Of a DNA stretch of 64,000 nucleotides, positions 52,541 to 61,328 are shown piece by piece. The notes beneath the pieces are model-generated. The model saw only the letters and a program-made list of their open reading frames with translations, was not told the origin of the DNA and searched no databases. Origin of the DNA: Sphingobacterium sp. UBA2700. GTDB taxonomy: Bacteria; Bacteroidota; Bacteroidia; Sphingobacteriales; Sphingobacteriaceae. The position numbers and the translations under genes were made by a program. Numbering within the stretch: the stretch's first letter is position 1; the number at the start of each line of letters is the position of its first letter. Location: assembly GCA_002354335.1 (NCBI GenBank), contig DELI01000005.1:168385-232384 (forward strand), written 5' to 3'.

Positions 52541-53383
52541 ATGCATAATCAAACCTTAATTCTCATCCAGTGCAAGGATGCCGTTGGCCTCGTGGCCATC
52601 ATTTCCAATGTTTTGGCACAGCACCATCTCAACATCGTTGCGATGCGCGAATTTGTCGATGAAGTCGATCGCAAGTTCTTTGTACGCGTTGTTTGTAGCG
52701 GAACACTGCACAATAAGAGCAAACTTCAAGAAGACCTCTCCGCGCAGCTTCCCGCAAGCACACAACTGACAATCAATCCGGATATTCAAAAGAAGCTTGT
52801 TATTCTGGTTACGAAAGAGCATCATTGCCTCGCAGATATCCTGGTTCGTTATTATTTTAAGACCTTACAGGCCGACGTTGCCGCCGTTATCGGAAATTAC
52901 GATACCCTTCAGCATTTTACCGAGAAATTCGATATCCCTTTCCATTATATCTCGCATGAAGGCAAATCAAAGGAAGCATTTGAATTCGAACTTGCCGAAG
53001 CGATAAAACCATACCAGCCGGATTATGTCATCCTAGCCAAGTTTATGCGTATTTTATCGCCGACATTCGTAAGCCAGTTTCAAGGTAAACTTGTCAACAT
53101 CCACCACTCCTTTTTGCCTGCCTTCATTGGTGCGAACCCCTATCAGCAAGCACACGACCGCGGTGTAAAAATTATCGGTGCAACCGCTCACTATGTAACC
53201 GATGATCTGGACGAAGGCCCCATTATTGTGCAAAACACCAAATCTATTGACCATAGCTATGACGTGACACGCATGCGAACAGCAGGAAAAGAAATCGAAA
53301 AAGCAGTACTCGTAAGAGCAATACAGCTACTGACTGAAGATCGCGTGATGCTGAATGGAAATAGGACCATTGTGTTTAAGTAG
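52541..53383 (+). CDS. purU: Formyltetrahydrofolate deformylase
   Basis: Protein of 280 residues. An N-terminal ACT domain (1-85, LILIQCKDAVGLVAIISNVL) precedes the formyltransferase-like catalytic domain, with the His/Asp active site in VNIHHSFLPAFIGANPYQQA and GATAHYVTDDLDEGPII. PurU hydrolyses 10-formyl-THF to formate and THF, balancing one-carbon units; the ACT domain senses amino acids such as methionine or glycine in studied homologues. Confidence 0.93.
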   Translation: MHNQTLILIQCKDAVGLVAIISNVLAQHHLNIVAMREFVDEVDRKFFVRVVCSGTLHNKSKLQEDLSAQLPASTQLTINPDIQKKLVILVTKEHHCLADILVRYYFKTLQADVAAVIGNYDTLQHFTEKFDIPFHYISHEGKSKEAFEFELAEAIKPYQPDYVILAKFMRILSPTFVSQFQGKLVNIHHSFLPAFIGANPYQQAHDRGVKIIGATAHYVTDDLDEGPIIVQNTKSIDHSYDVTRMRTAGKEIEKAVLVRAIQLLTEDRVMLNGNRTIVFK

Positions 53384-53635
53384 TTCTCAGATTTTAGATG
53401 TGAGATTTTAGACATTAGCGTATTGTCTTTGAACCAAGAAAGGAAGGATGTAAGGATGAACAGGATATTACGCCATAGGTCTTTATACTAAGTACTAACT
53501 ACTAAAGACTATTTCTGATCATCCTCCTTTCTTGCCTCAAGACAGTGTCTAATATTTGAAATCTAATGTCTGATGTCTATTAGACATCTATAAACGCCAT
53601 AGGTCGAACCAGCAACTACTATGTACTAAATACTA
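53384..53635. repeat. Composite nested repeat region (families R2-R4)
   Basis: In order: R3-type TTTTAGACATTAG; GAACCAAGAAAGGAAGGAT; CCATAGGTC with TACTAAGTACTAACTACTA; the inverted partner ATCCTCCTTTCTTG...CAAGAC near 53521-53543; more CTAATGTCTGATG units; and a second CCATAGGTC with TACTAAATACTA. It begins directly after the purU stop. Confidence 0.65.
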
Positions 53636-53720
53636 CCCCATTCAAAGCCCTTTCAAACCCGTTCAAGAGCGGGTTTGAAAGGGCTTTGAATGGGGTTTGA
53701 AAGGGCTTTACAAGGGGAGT
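53636..53720. repeat. G-run-rich repeat with 26-bp perfect hairpin (family R1)
   Basis: Arms 53636-53661 and 53670-53695 are perfect complements (core CATTCAAAGCCCTTTCAAAC) with an 8-base loop. Two further units (TTTGAAAGGG, TTTACAAGGGG) and an AGTGAGTCAAAGG tail follow. Related to 1-60 and 34180-34262. Confidence 0.75.
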
Positions 53721-53823
53721 GAGTCAAAGGAGATTTAAATAAAGTTGCTCGCTGTACAATAGCGTAGTATCTACATATTAATTTTTTGACTCACAAAACA
53801 TCATGTGTAAATTGCAAAGCGAT

Positions 53824-53831
53824 TAATTTTG
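53824..53831 (+). promoter_or_regulatory. -7 box (TAATTTTG) of the acyltransferase gene
   Basis: Lies within the longer possible frame from 53786 and 36 bases before the ATG at 53867, which it supports. Confidence 0.55.
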
Positions 53832-53866
53832 CAGCTTTATTATTAACACTTACGTCGATCAATCAA

Positions 53867-55717
53867 ATGAGATTTAGATATGACATCGGCCTGTTAAGGG
53901 CTTTTGCCGTCCTTGCGGTCTTGTTTTATCACTTTAAGGTACCTTATTTCCAGGGTGGTTACCTTGGTGTGGATGTATTCTTTGTGATCTCTGGTTATTT
54001 GATGTCAAATATTATCTTCAAGGGGATCAACAACCAATCTTTTAACTATTTCGAGTTTGTAAAAAAAAGAGCGGTACGGATTATCCCTGCGTTGTTGGTT
54101 GTTTCGTTATTTATTTTAATTGTTACACCGATATTATTCTTTGGTCAGCAAGTTCAAACGAATGCCGAATACGTCTTATCAAGTATCACTTTCGTTTCTA
54201 ACTTTCACTACTGGCTAAATCAAAATTATTTTGATGCTGGCGCGCAGTATAATATTTTTATTCATAGTTGGTCTTTATCAGTAGAATGGCAGTTTTATCT
54301 TCTGTTTCCACTATTTATCCTCATCCTTCGCTCACTAACTGGAAATAGGGAGAAGGTTTTTCGAACCCTCTACATATTCGTTACGGTTTTCTCTTTCGTT
54401 CTTTGCTTGTACGCCTCCCTGCATTATGCGACCTTTAACTTTTACATGATACCAACACGTGCTTGGGAGATGCTCATGGGTGGAATCGTAATATTCGTCA
54501 GCAATCCGCTCCAACGTTTTATCGGGAAGTACAGCAATCTTGTCGTCGCGTTGAGCCTTTGCAGTTTAGTTTTAATGCTCGTAACTTTTGATGAGTCGAT
54601 CCCATGGCCATCAGCTTATACAGTGCTTCCAACGCTGGCCGCATTTTTAATTCTTGCCATTCATCCACAGCAAGCGTGGATGCAAAATAAGTTGATTCAG
54701 TTTATTGGAAATATCTCCTATTCGCTCTATTTATGGCATTGGCCCTTGTTCGTGATAGTAAATAGTTATCAGCTAACAAGCACCTATTATTTATTTCTCG
54801 CGTTCCTACTTTCTTTCCTTTTCGCAATGATCTCATACTATTATATCGAAAAGAATGAGCGAATTGCAAATCTTAAAGGCCTGACAATTGGGTTTATCAC
54901 TCTATTGGCATTTGGATTATTTTCGGTGAAAAAACCGGAGAATGTGGGTTTTAAGGCCGTTAGAATACTTGAGGAAAATTATCGTCCATATTTTGAATAT
55001 GATCAACTAGAACAGTTCAATGCGTGTAATTGCTTTCTAACAGATGGACCAGATTATCAAAGCTACAACTTTGATCGATGCTTGAAGATAGACACCGCCA
55101 GGGAAAATATTCTGTTAATCGGCGATAGTCATGCGGCACAATTTTCCAAGTCGATGCGGACCACGATTGAACCGGACAGGAATTTTCTTGAGGTGTCTGC
55201 AGGTTTTGCATTCCCCTTCATCAATGCGAAAGGAAATCAGGAATCCGTAGATCTTCTAAAACAAGTTTTCAAAGAATTTATACCCACAAATAAGCAACAA
55301 ATCAAGAAGGTTTTCATATCTGTCCACTGGCTCATGCAAAAACGTTTAGATTACTCCGATCAGGAACTCCAGGCAGGCATCAAGGAATTAGTGAGTTACC
55401 TTGAGCGGCAGCAATTGGACTATTATTTTATTGGCCAATCAGAATCCTATACAGCTGGATTTAATAAAATATGTTTGGGGATGAAAATTAGTAAGGATGT
55501 GAACCTAGAGCAATACTTAGATGTTCGATCGGCGCAATATAATGAATTGCTAAAGTCATTGATTCCGCAGAAGCGTTATATCGATATTTATCTACTTTTA
55601 AGAAACTCCAGAACGGATGCGAAAAATAACATGCCTTATATGTTTGACGCTAACCATTTCACGGAATACGGGGCAGATCAAATTGTCGCTTTTTTGAAGG
55701 CAAACGACTACCTATAA
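53867..55717 (+). CDS. OafA-type acyltransferase with SGNH domain
   Basis: Protein of 616 residues starting MRFRYDIGLLRAFAVLAVLF. An acyltransferase-3 domain with about ten membrane helices (YHFKVPYFQGGYLGVDVFFVISGYL) covers 1-350; the second part, about 400-616, is a periplasmic SGNH domain with LLIGDSHAAQF (Ser) and the Asp/His pair in FDANHFTEYG. Such fusions O-acetylate lipopolysaccharide O-antigen or peptidoglycan. Cargo-like: it stands alone between repeats and an unrelated gene. Confidence 0.88.
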   Translation: MRFRYDIGLLRAFAVLAVLFYHFKVPYFQGGYLGVDVFFVISGYLMSNIIFKGINNQSFNYFEFVKKRAVRIIPALLVVSLFILIVTPILFFGQQVQTNAEYVLSSITFVSNFHYWLNQNYFDAGAQYNIFIHSWSLSVEWQFYLLFPLFILILRSLTGNREKVFRTLYIFVTVFSFVLCLYASLHYATFNFYMIPTRAWEMLMGGIVIFVSNPLQRFIGKYSNLVVALSLCSLVLMLVTFDESIPWPSAYTVLPTLAAFLILAIHPQQAWMQNKLIQFIGNISYSLYLWHWPLFVIVNSYQLTSTYYLFLAFLLSFLFAMISYYYIEKNERIANLKGLTIGFITLLAFGLFSVKKPENVGFKAVRILEENYRPYFEYDQLEQFNACNCFLTDGPDYQSYNFDRCLKIDTARENILLIGDSHAAQFSKSMRTTIEPDRNFLEVSAGFAFPFINAKGNQESVDLLKQVFKEFIPTNKQQIKKVFISVHWLMQKRLDYSDQELQAGIKELVSYLERQQLDYYFIGQSESYTAGFNKICLGMKISKDVNLEQYLDVRSAQYNELLKSLIPQKRYIDIYLLLRNSRTDAKNNMPYMFDANHFTEYGADQIVAFLKANDYL

Positions 55718-55766
55718 TTGCTTTCAAGTTAAACCTAAAACGACTGGGTTTATATTCGATGCTAGT

Positions 55767-55780
55767 GTGATTTATATCAC
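55767..55780. promoter_or_regulatory. FNR/CRP-like palindrome
   Basis: GTGAT-TTAT-ATCAC, a perfect palindrome of the TGA-N6-TCA type bound by CRP/FNR-family regulators, 69 bases before the start of the next gene. Confidence 0.45.
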
Positions 55781-55848
55781 TTTTCCCCCCTACCCCTCAT
55801 TACTTTTTATTTGCTTAAATATTTGCTATTTGCGATGCACAGATAAAG

Positions 55849-57633
55849 ATGATGACCCATACATTTCACATTCCTGTATTAGGATTAGCCTTTTCCGTCG
55901 ACACTCCACTTAAAGTAGCTCAATACGGCATTTCCTCGGTAATGTCTATTGTAGACGATGAGCTTGTCGAAAGATTAAGAGCATATTATTCTAAACAGCA
56001 CAATCTACCCTACCAAGAAATTGAAAAATATAGCCCTGATGCTCGTGCAAACCGCATCAGTGCCTATTTGAACATGGTTAAACATTTGGTCGATCAACAA
56101 ATTCGACATATAAAGCGCGCGAATTGGCTAAAAGATGAGCACGCTATTCAGTATTTTCGATTATTACCCGACGGGGAATTGAAGCAGCTATTCAACACTT
56201 GGCTTGCACTAAATCCTAGCAAAGAAAAGGACTCCCTTACAGAAATTATTAAAGAACAGATTGTCCCTGGCGATATCGATGTGAACATCATGTCTAAAGT
56301 CGATAAGATTAATCATGCTAAGAATGGTGAGATGCTGCCGGAACAATTCTCGGATGCATCGGCTGCCTTACGTGGATTTGCAAACAGCGATTTGCAATCT
56401 TCGGTGATTTTATCTGCCGGGATGAATCCTAGGTTATACAGTTACCTCGCAGAGTTTCCAGCCTTTATGCCGAATAGTGCTGGAACGTTCGACAAGAAGA
56501 TTACATTAAAAGTATCAGATTATCGTTCTGCTCTTATTCAAGCTAAATTTTTAGCGAAGAAGGGTATTTGGATTTCCGAATACCGTATCGAATCGGGCTT
56601 AAACTGTGGAGGACATGCGTTTGCCACCGAAGGCTTCCTTTTGGGCCCGATTCTAGAAGAGTTTAAAACAAATAAACTTAATATGATTCAGGAGGTTTTG
56701 CCGTTGTACCAACAAGCATTGGCAGAAAAAGGGATAACTTTTAATGAGACACCCCTCCTAAAAATCACCGTTCAAGGCGGTGTAGGAACAAATCGGGAAC
56801 ACCAGTTTTTGATGAACCACTATGGTGTTGATCAGGTAGGCTGGGGTTCCCCTTTTCTATTGGTACCGGAAGCAACGACTGTCGACGAAGAAACCTTACA
56901 GAATTTAGCCAATGCTGAGGCTGCTGATTTTTATATCAGCGAAGCGTCACCATTGGGGGTACCTTTCAACAACTTCAGAAAGAGCAGCGCAGAGATCAAT
57001 CGTCTACAGCGCATTGAGCAGGGCAAACCTGGCTTTCCATGTACTAAGAAATACCTCGTTTCTAGCAACGTATGTGGTGAGGAATTGATCTGCACAGCTT
57101 CCCGACAGTATCAAAATCTGAAGATTAAGGAGTTGAAAGCACAGGATTTACCAGAAGCAGCATATCAGCAGGCATTTAATAAAATCGTGGAAAAGCAATG
57201 TCTTTGTGAAGGATTAGCTGCTCCGGCTTATTTAAAATATGACATTTTAAAGCCTAGAGAGCGTAAGGCAGTTGCGATCTGTCCAGGCCCGAACACGGCT
57301 TACTTTAAGAAGGTCTACAGCTTAAGGGAGATGGTAGATCATATTTATGGTCGTATAAACGTATTAAAAAACGTGGAACGTCCATCGCTTTTTGTCAATG
57401 AGTTAGAGCTCTATGTAAAACATCTTGCCGCTTACATCAACAATAACGTGGCAGACCTAGACAATAAGAAAAAGAAATATATCAATAAATTCAACGCACA
57501 ATTGTTGGAAGGGATTAGCTATTACCGCGGATTGCAAGAACAATTGCAACAAGCATTCGGTGAGTCAAAGGCGAACTTCCTGGAACAATTAAATCGTTAT
57601 GAATTGCAATTGAAACCGCTAGTGGTTGAGTAA
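55849..57633 (+). CDS. Cys-rich protein of unknown function, TIM-barrel-like
   Basis: Protein of 594 residues that I cannot assign. Several stretches resemble FMN-dependent TIM-barrel proteins of the nitronate-monooxygenase/glutamate-synthase kind: PLKVAQYGISSVMSIVDDEL near 20-40, SEYRIESGLNCGGHAFATEG (243-262) and LLKITVQGGVGTNREHQFL (303-321) followed by VGWGSPFLLVPEATT. Cysteines at 253, 398, 409, 415, 451, 453 and 478 could bind an Fe-S cluster. An FNR/CRP-like palindrome lies upstream. Together these hint at a redox enzyme induced by low oxygen; this is inference. Confidence 0.55.
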   Translation: MMTHTFHIPVLGLAFSVDTPLKVAQYGISSVMSIVDDELVERLRAYYSKQHNLPYQEIEKYSPDARANRISAYLNMVKHLVDQQIRHIKRANWLKDEHAIQYFRLLPDGELKQLFNTWLALNPSKEKDSLTEIIKEQIVPGDIDVNIMSKVDKINHAKNGEMLPEQFSDASAALRGFANSDLQSSVILSAGMNPRLYSYLAEFPAFMPNSAGTFDKKITLKVSDYRSALIQAKFLAKKGIWISEYRIESGLNCGGHAFATEGFLLGPILEEFKTNKLNMIQEVLPLYQQALAEKGITFNETPLLKITVQGGVGTNREHQFLMNHYGVDQVGWGSPFLLVPEATTVDEETLQNLANAEAADFYISEASPLGVPFNNFRKSSAEINRLQRIEQGKPGFPCTKKYLVSSNVCGEELICTASRQYQNLKIKELKAQDLPEAAYQQAFNKIVEKQCLCEGLAAPAYLKYDILKPRERKAVAICPGPNTAYFKKVYSLREMVDHIYGRINVLKNVERPSLFVNELELYVKHLAAYINNNVADLDNKKKKYINKFNAQLLEGISYYRGLQEQLQQAFGESKANFLEQLNRYELQLKPLVVE

Positions 57634-57678
57634 AGCGGCTAGATGGAGAAAATACTTATTACCTATGAAAAAGGAATT

Positions 57679-57700
57679 GGCCATCGATTGATGGCCTTTT
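57679..57700. terminator. Terminator between convergent genes
   Basis: GGCCATC / GATGGCC with loop GATT, followed by TTTT on the plus strand; A-rich flank (AAAAAGGAATT) gives a weaker T-run on the other. Confidence 0.75.
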
Positions 57701-58603
57701 CTATTTTGCTATTTTTCTGAACTTTCCAAAGACTCCTAATGGCAGTTTCGGGCCAGCAGTCGCCTGTAGAAAAAGTTCTCCAATTTCAAGATTTTCAACC
57801 TTAGGATAGGCTGTTTTGATCAGGTTTTCTACGATTACCGACGAGAAACCTAATGAATAAGTATTCAGGATAAGGAAATGCTCGTTTGGATCAAGTAGCT
57901 GTACAACATCGCGCATCATTTCCATGATATGATCTTCGAGCTTCCATTTTTCGCCTTTTGGACCATGCCCATAAGCTGGAGGATCGAGGATAATACCATT
58001 ATAGGTGTTTCCACGCTTCAACTCTCTTTTCACAAACTTCAACGCATCTTCGACAACCCAACGGATATCCTGTAATTCCGACAGTTCCTGATTCTCGTTT
58101 GCCCATGTTACTACTTGTTTGATCGAATCAACATGCGTTGTATCTGCACCTGCAGCCTTCGCAATCAACGAGGCACCGCCGGTGTAAGCAAATAGATTTA
58201 GTACTTTGGGTTTTGGAGTTTTGAAAGATTTGATGGAATTAGAAATATAATCCCAATTTACAGCTTGCTCCGGGAATATGCCGACATGCTTGAAAGAGGT
58301 AAGTCCCAGACGGAAGCGGATAGCGACATCGGAATTTTTATATTCGATATGCCAACGGTCTGCTGCCTTTGGGTTCTTCTTTAACCACTCACCGCTTGTA
58401 GCCGAGCGACCTTTAAATTTAATATGATAACGCTTATTCCATTCCCCTTCGGAAAGGCTTTTCGGCCATACCGCTTGAGGTTCCGGACGAATAAGAATCA
58501 AATCACCGAAGCGTTCTAATTTTTCAAAATCGCCACAGTCTATTAATTCATAGTCTTTCCAATGTTGTGGAGTAAGTAGTTGTATTTGCGTTGAATTATT
58601 CAA
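57701..58603 (-). CDS. RlmI-like class I SAM-dependent rRNA methyltransferase
   Basis: Protein of 300 residues if begun from the TTG at 58603 (MNNSTQIQLLTPQHWKDYEL). The TTG at 58621 is part of a TATCTTTG -7 box and cannot be the start. SAM-binding motif I is LNLFAYTGGASLIAKAAG; motif IV is IILDPPAYGHGPKGEKW, typical of methyltransferases acting on rRNA bases; the fold is that of the COG1092/RlmI group but without the N-terminal PUA domain. The exact target base is unknown. Confidence 0.82.
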   Translation of the reverse strand: MNNSTQIQLLTPQHWKDYELIDCGDFEKLERFGDLILIRPEPQAVWPKSLSEGEWNKRYHIKFKGRSATSGEWLKKNPKAADRWHIEYKNSDVAIRFRLGLTSFKHVGIFPEQAVNWDYISNSIKSFKTPKPKVLNLFAYTGGASLIAKAAGADTTHVDSIKQVVTWANENQELSELQDIRWVVEDALKFVKRELKRGNTYNGIILDPPAYGHGPKGEKWKLEDHIMEMMRDVVQLLDPNEHFLILNTYSLGFSSVIVENLIKTAYPKVENLEIGELFLQATAGPKLPLGVFGKFRKIAK

Positions 58604-58618
58604 AGTGATATTTTTCTG

Positions 58619-58626
58619 CAAAGATA
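58619..58626 (-). promoter_or_regulatory. -7 box (TATCTTTG) of the methyltransferase gene
   Basis: Perfect consensus on the minus strand; it overlaps the most upstream possible start and moves the start to 58603. Confidence 0.6.
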
Positions 58627-58658
58627 GAAAATTAGCGCAAAGATTGGGGATACCCCGA

Positions 58659-59417
58659 TTATTGCTTGATGGTATCTCTAGCGGCTTTCATTAAAGGACT
58701 AGCGAATACAAAGTCATTGAGTTCCTTGTTATCAGACTTCAACATATCCTGATTAGAGCCTTCCCAATATTTCTGCCCCTTAAATAGGAATAGAATATAG
58801 TCGCCAATTCCCATCACCGAGTTCATATCATGCGTTACGACTACCGTTGTACACTTGAACTCGTCTGTTAGTTCCTGAATCAATTCATCGATAAGGATGG
58901 ACGTTGCAGGATCAAGTCCGGAGTTAGGCTCATCGCAGAATAAATACTTCGGGTTCATGCTGATTGCACGGGCAATACCGACCCTTTTCTTCATACCTCC
59001 CGAAAGCTCAGATGGGTAAAGGTCATTCTTTCCGGCAAGATTCACCCGCTCTAGACAAAAATTTGCTCGTTCTACCTTTTCTGCCTTGCTCATATCAGAG
59101 AACATGTCTAGGGTAAAGACAATATTCTGTTCGACCGTCATGGAATCAAATAAGGCGGAGTTTTGGAATAGCATCCCAATTTCCTTGCGGATAGGGACTT
59201 TCTCTTCGAAATTCATCTTCGTAAACTCCTGTCCATCAAAAAACACCTTGCCTTCTGTCGGTTCGTGAAGACCGACAATACATTTCAGGAGCGTACTTTT
59301 TCCGGATCCCGATCCACCAATGATCAAACTTACTTTTCCAGGCTCGAATACAGCATCAATACCAGTTAAAACATGGTTATCGCCGAAGGATTTATGAATA
59401 TTCTTAACTTCAATCAT
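58659..59417 (-). CDS. MlaF-like ABC transporter ATPase
   Basis: Protein of 252 residues. Walker A GGSGSGKSTLLKC, LSGGMKKRVGIARAI (signature), and YLFCDEPNSGLDPATSILID (Walker B). The SGGMKKRVGIARA form and the QEFTKMNFEE insertion place it with the MlaF/Ttg2A subfamily, which drives phospholipid traffic between membranes. It lies 5 bases after the permease gene. No MCE-domain (MlaD) gene follows; it must be elsewhere. Confidence 0.9.
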   Translation of the reverse strand: MIEVKNIHKSFGDNHVLTGIDAVFEPGKVSLIIGGSGSGKSTLLKCIVGLHEPTEGKVFFDGQEFTKMNFEEKVPIRKEIGMLFQNSALFDSMTVEQNIVFTLDMFSDMSKAEKVERANFCLERVNLAGKNDLYPSELSGGMKKRVGIARAISMNPKYLFCDEPNSGLDPATSILIDELIQELTDEFKCTTVVVTHDMNSVMGIGDYILFLFKGQKYWEGSNQDMLKSDNKELNDFVFASPLMKAARDTIKQ

Positions 59418-59421
59418 TGTA

Positions 59422-60156
59422 TTATAACATTAATGCGGTAATGATGTAGTCACATGCCAGGATGCTTATACATCCGATTACGACGGCGCGCGTTCCGGCC
59501 TGACCTACTTCTAAGGCGCCCCCTCTTACGAAGAATCCTTTGTATGCAGGCACCGAGGTGATGATGAAGCCAAAAACGAATGCTTTGACCATCGCTACAG
59601 CCACAGTAAAGCCATTGAATCCGCCTTGTATACCTTCGATATAATCATCAGCGCTGACCGCTCCGGAGAGCACTCCTCCCAACAATCCACCTACCAATGC
59701 ACAACCAATAGCTACCGTTACTAAAACAGGTACCATGATTACTCCGGCAAGGATTTTCGGCAGGATCAGGTAGCCTGCCGCATTGATACCCATGATTTCC
59801 AGGGCATCAATTTGCTCGGTTACACGCATGGATCCGATTTGTGAAGAGATCGAACTACCCACTTTTCCCATCAGTACCAGTGCAGAGATAGTTGGTCCTA
59901 ATTCAAGGATGTTGGAGTCACGGTTAATCTGGCCAATTACGGAACTAGGGATTAGATCAGAAACCAACTGAAAGGCAATCTGCATAGTCATAACAGCACC
60001 GATAAAGGTCGAGATAATCACGATAAGCCCTACAGACCCAACGCCTATCTCTGTCATTTCATGAAGAATTTCCCTTATGTATATTTTCCATTTTTCAGGT
60101 TTTCGGAAAACCTTTTTCAATAGTAACAGGTACTCACCAAAATAGTAAAATATCAT
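59422..60156 (-). CDS. MlaE-like ABC transporter permease
   Basis: Integral membrane protein of 244 residues with five to six hydrophobic segments. The MlaE signatures are evident: LGPTISALVLMGKVGSSISS, then GSMRVTEQIDALEIMGINAA and YLILPKILAGVIMVPVLV. It partners the ATPase encoded just downstream in a lipid transporter that maintains outer-membrane asymmetry. Confidence 0.92.
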   Translation of the reverse strand: MIFYYFGEYLLLLKKVFRKPEKWKIYIREILHEMTEIGVGSVGLIVIISTFIGAVMTMQIAFQLVSDLIPSSVIGQINRDSNILELGPTISALVLMGKVGSSISSQIGSMRVTEQIDALEIMGINAAGYLILPKILAGVIMVPVLVTVAIGCALVGGLLGGVLSGAVSADDYIEGIQGGFNGFTVAVAMVKAFVFGFIITSVPAYKGFFVRGGALEVGQAGTRAVVIGCISILACDYIITALML

Positions 60157-60339
60157 ATGTTGGTTTTATTACGTTTTTATGATTCTTAGTCTTGTTTTTA
60201 ACGTAGCGAAGAACAATTTGTTTTCTAATTTCTCAATATACAAATTAGTCTCGACTATTTTCACCGACAAATCTAATTGATTTACCGAAAATATCCCTAG
60301 CATAACCTATTTTAAGTGATTTAATTTGTATTATCGTGC

Positions 60340-60347
60340 TAGTTTTG
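60340..60347 (+). promoter_or_regulatory. -7 box (TAGTTTTG) of the toast-rack gene
   Basis: Perfect consensus 21 bases before the ATG at 60369; it overlaps a longer possible frame (60336) and supports the shorter start. Confidence 0.55.
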
Positions 60348-60368
60348 GGACAACAAAGCAAACTAACA

Positions 60369-61301
60369 ATGAACAATAAAGTAGCAACAGGTATATGGTT
60401 AGTCTTCATCGGACTGATATTTTTATTAGACAATTTCCATGTCATCGACTTCCATTTCTTACAGGTCCTTAAATTTTGGCCGCTCCTATTAGTCTCCATA
60501 GGTCTTAACCTATTGTTACAAAACAGACCTTATAGCACGTATATCACCGCAGGTATCAATATTCTGCTCTGTGTTTTTGTATTCTTTAAGGGTATCTATC
60601 CAGACAAAAACGCTGGTACAAATTTCGAGTCGATGATCGGCAACAGTGTGGTTATTGAGAATACGGATGATAAGGACAGAAGTTACAGCAAGACTGTGCG
60701 TGCAGACTTTAATTCGGAGGTTGAGGAAGCGAAACTCACGATAAACGGTGGTGCAGCAAAATATAGATTTAGCACTAAAGCAGATTCCTCCAACTTATTC
60801 AGCGGTTCGACAAATGCCAGCAACATGAAGCTGAATTTAGATAAATCCGGTACTACAAAGACGAATTTGGAACTTAATTCGAGTATCAAAGGAAATGGAA
60901 AGAGCAATAATTTAGTCGATTTGAGTTTGAACGAGGCGCCTATTTGGAACTTCGAGTTCAATATTGGTGCAGCAGCGGTAGAAGGAGATTTCAAAAAACT
61001 AAAAATTAAAAGATTAGAATTGAACTCGGGAGCAAGCAAAATGAGCTTGTCGCTGCCTAAACCTACCTTGGGGACGACTGAATTGGAGATCAACACGGCG
61101 GCATCGCAGGTACATCTGCAAATTCCGAAAGGGGTTCCTTGCATGGTGGAATACGATAGCATCATCTCGAATAACAAACTGGAGGATATTGATCATAAAG
61201 ATGGCGATGTTCGAAAATCTACCGGATATGATCAAGCAGCAAACCGTTATCACATCGTTATCTCCGGTGCTGCAAATTCCCTAACGGTGGTGCGCTATTA
61301 A
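60369..61301 (+). CDS. LiaF/DUF5668-like membrane protein with toast-rack domain
   Basis: Protein of 310 residues. Three to four short hydrophobic segments occupy 1-85 (NNKVATGIWLVFIGLIFLLD, FWPLLLVSIGLNLLL, AGINILLCVFVFFKG), followed by a strand-rich domain with repeated GAAAVEGDFKKLKIKRLELN-type units at about 190-300. This architecture is that of LiaF/DUF5668 proteins linked to envelope stress. No LiaRS-type two-component genes are adjacent. It is divergent from mlaE and precedes ispG. Confidence 0.75.
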   Translation: MNNKVATGIWLVFIGLIFLLDNFHVIDFHFLQVLKFWPLLLVSIGLNLLLQNRPYSTYITAGINILLCVFVFFKGIYPDKNAGTNFESMIGNSVVIENTDDKDRSYSKTVRADFNSEVEEAKLTINGGAAKYRFSTKADSSNLFSGSTNASNMKLNLDKSGTTKTNLELNSSIKGNGKSNNLVDLSLNEAPIWNFEFNIGAAAVEGDFKKLKIKRLELNSGASKMSLSLPKPTLGTTELEINTAASQVHLQIPKGVPCMVEYDSIISNNKLEDIDHKDGDVRKSTGYDQAANRYHIVISGAANSLTVVRY

Positions 61302-61313
61302 AGGGAAAATAGC

Positions 61314-61321
61314 TAACTTTG
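61314..61321 (+). promoter_or_regulatory. -7 box (TAACTTTG) of ispG
   Basis: Perfect consensus only 7 bases before the ATG at 61329, so the transcript would have a leader of just a few bases. Confidence 0.5.
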
Positions 61322-61328
61322 CATTAGC

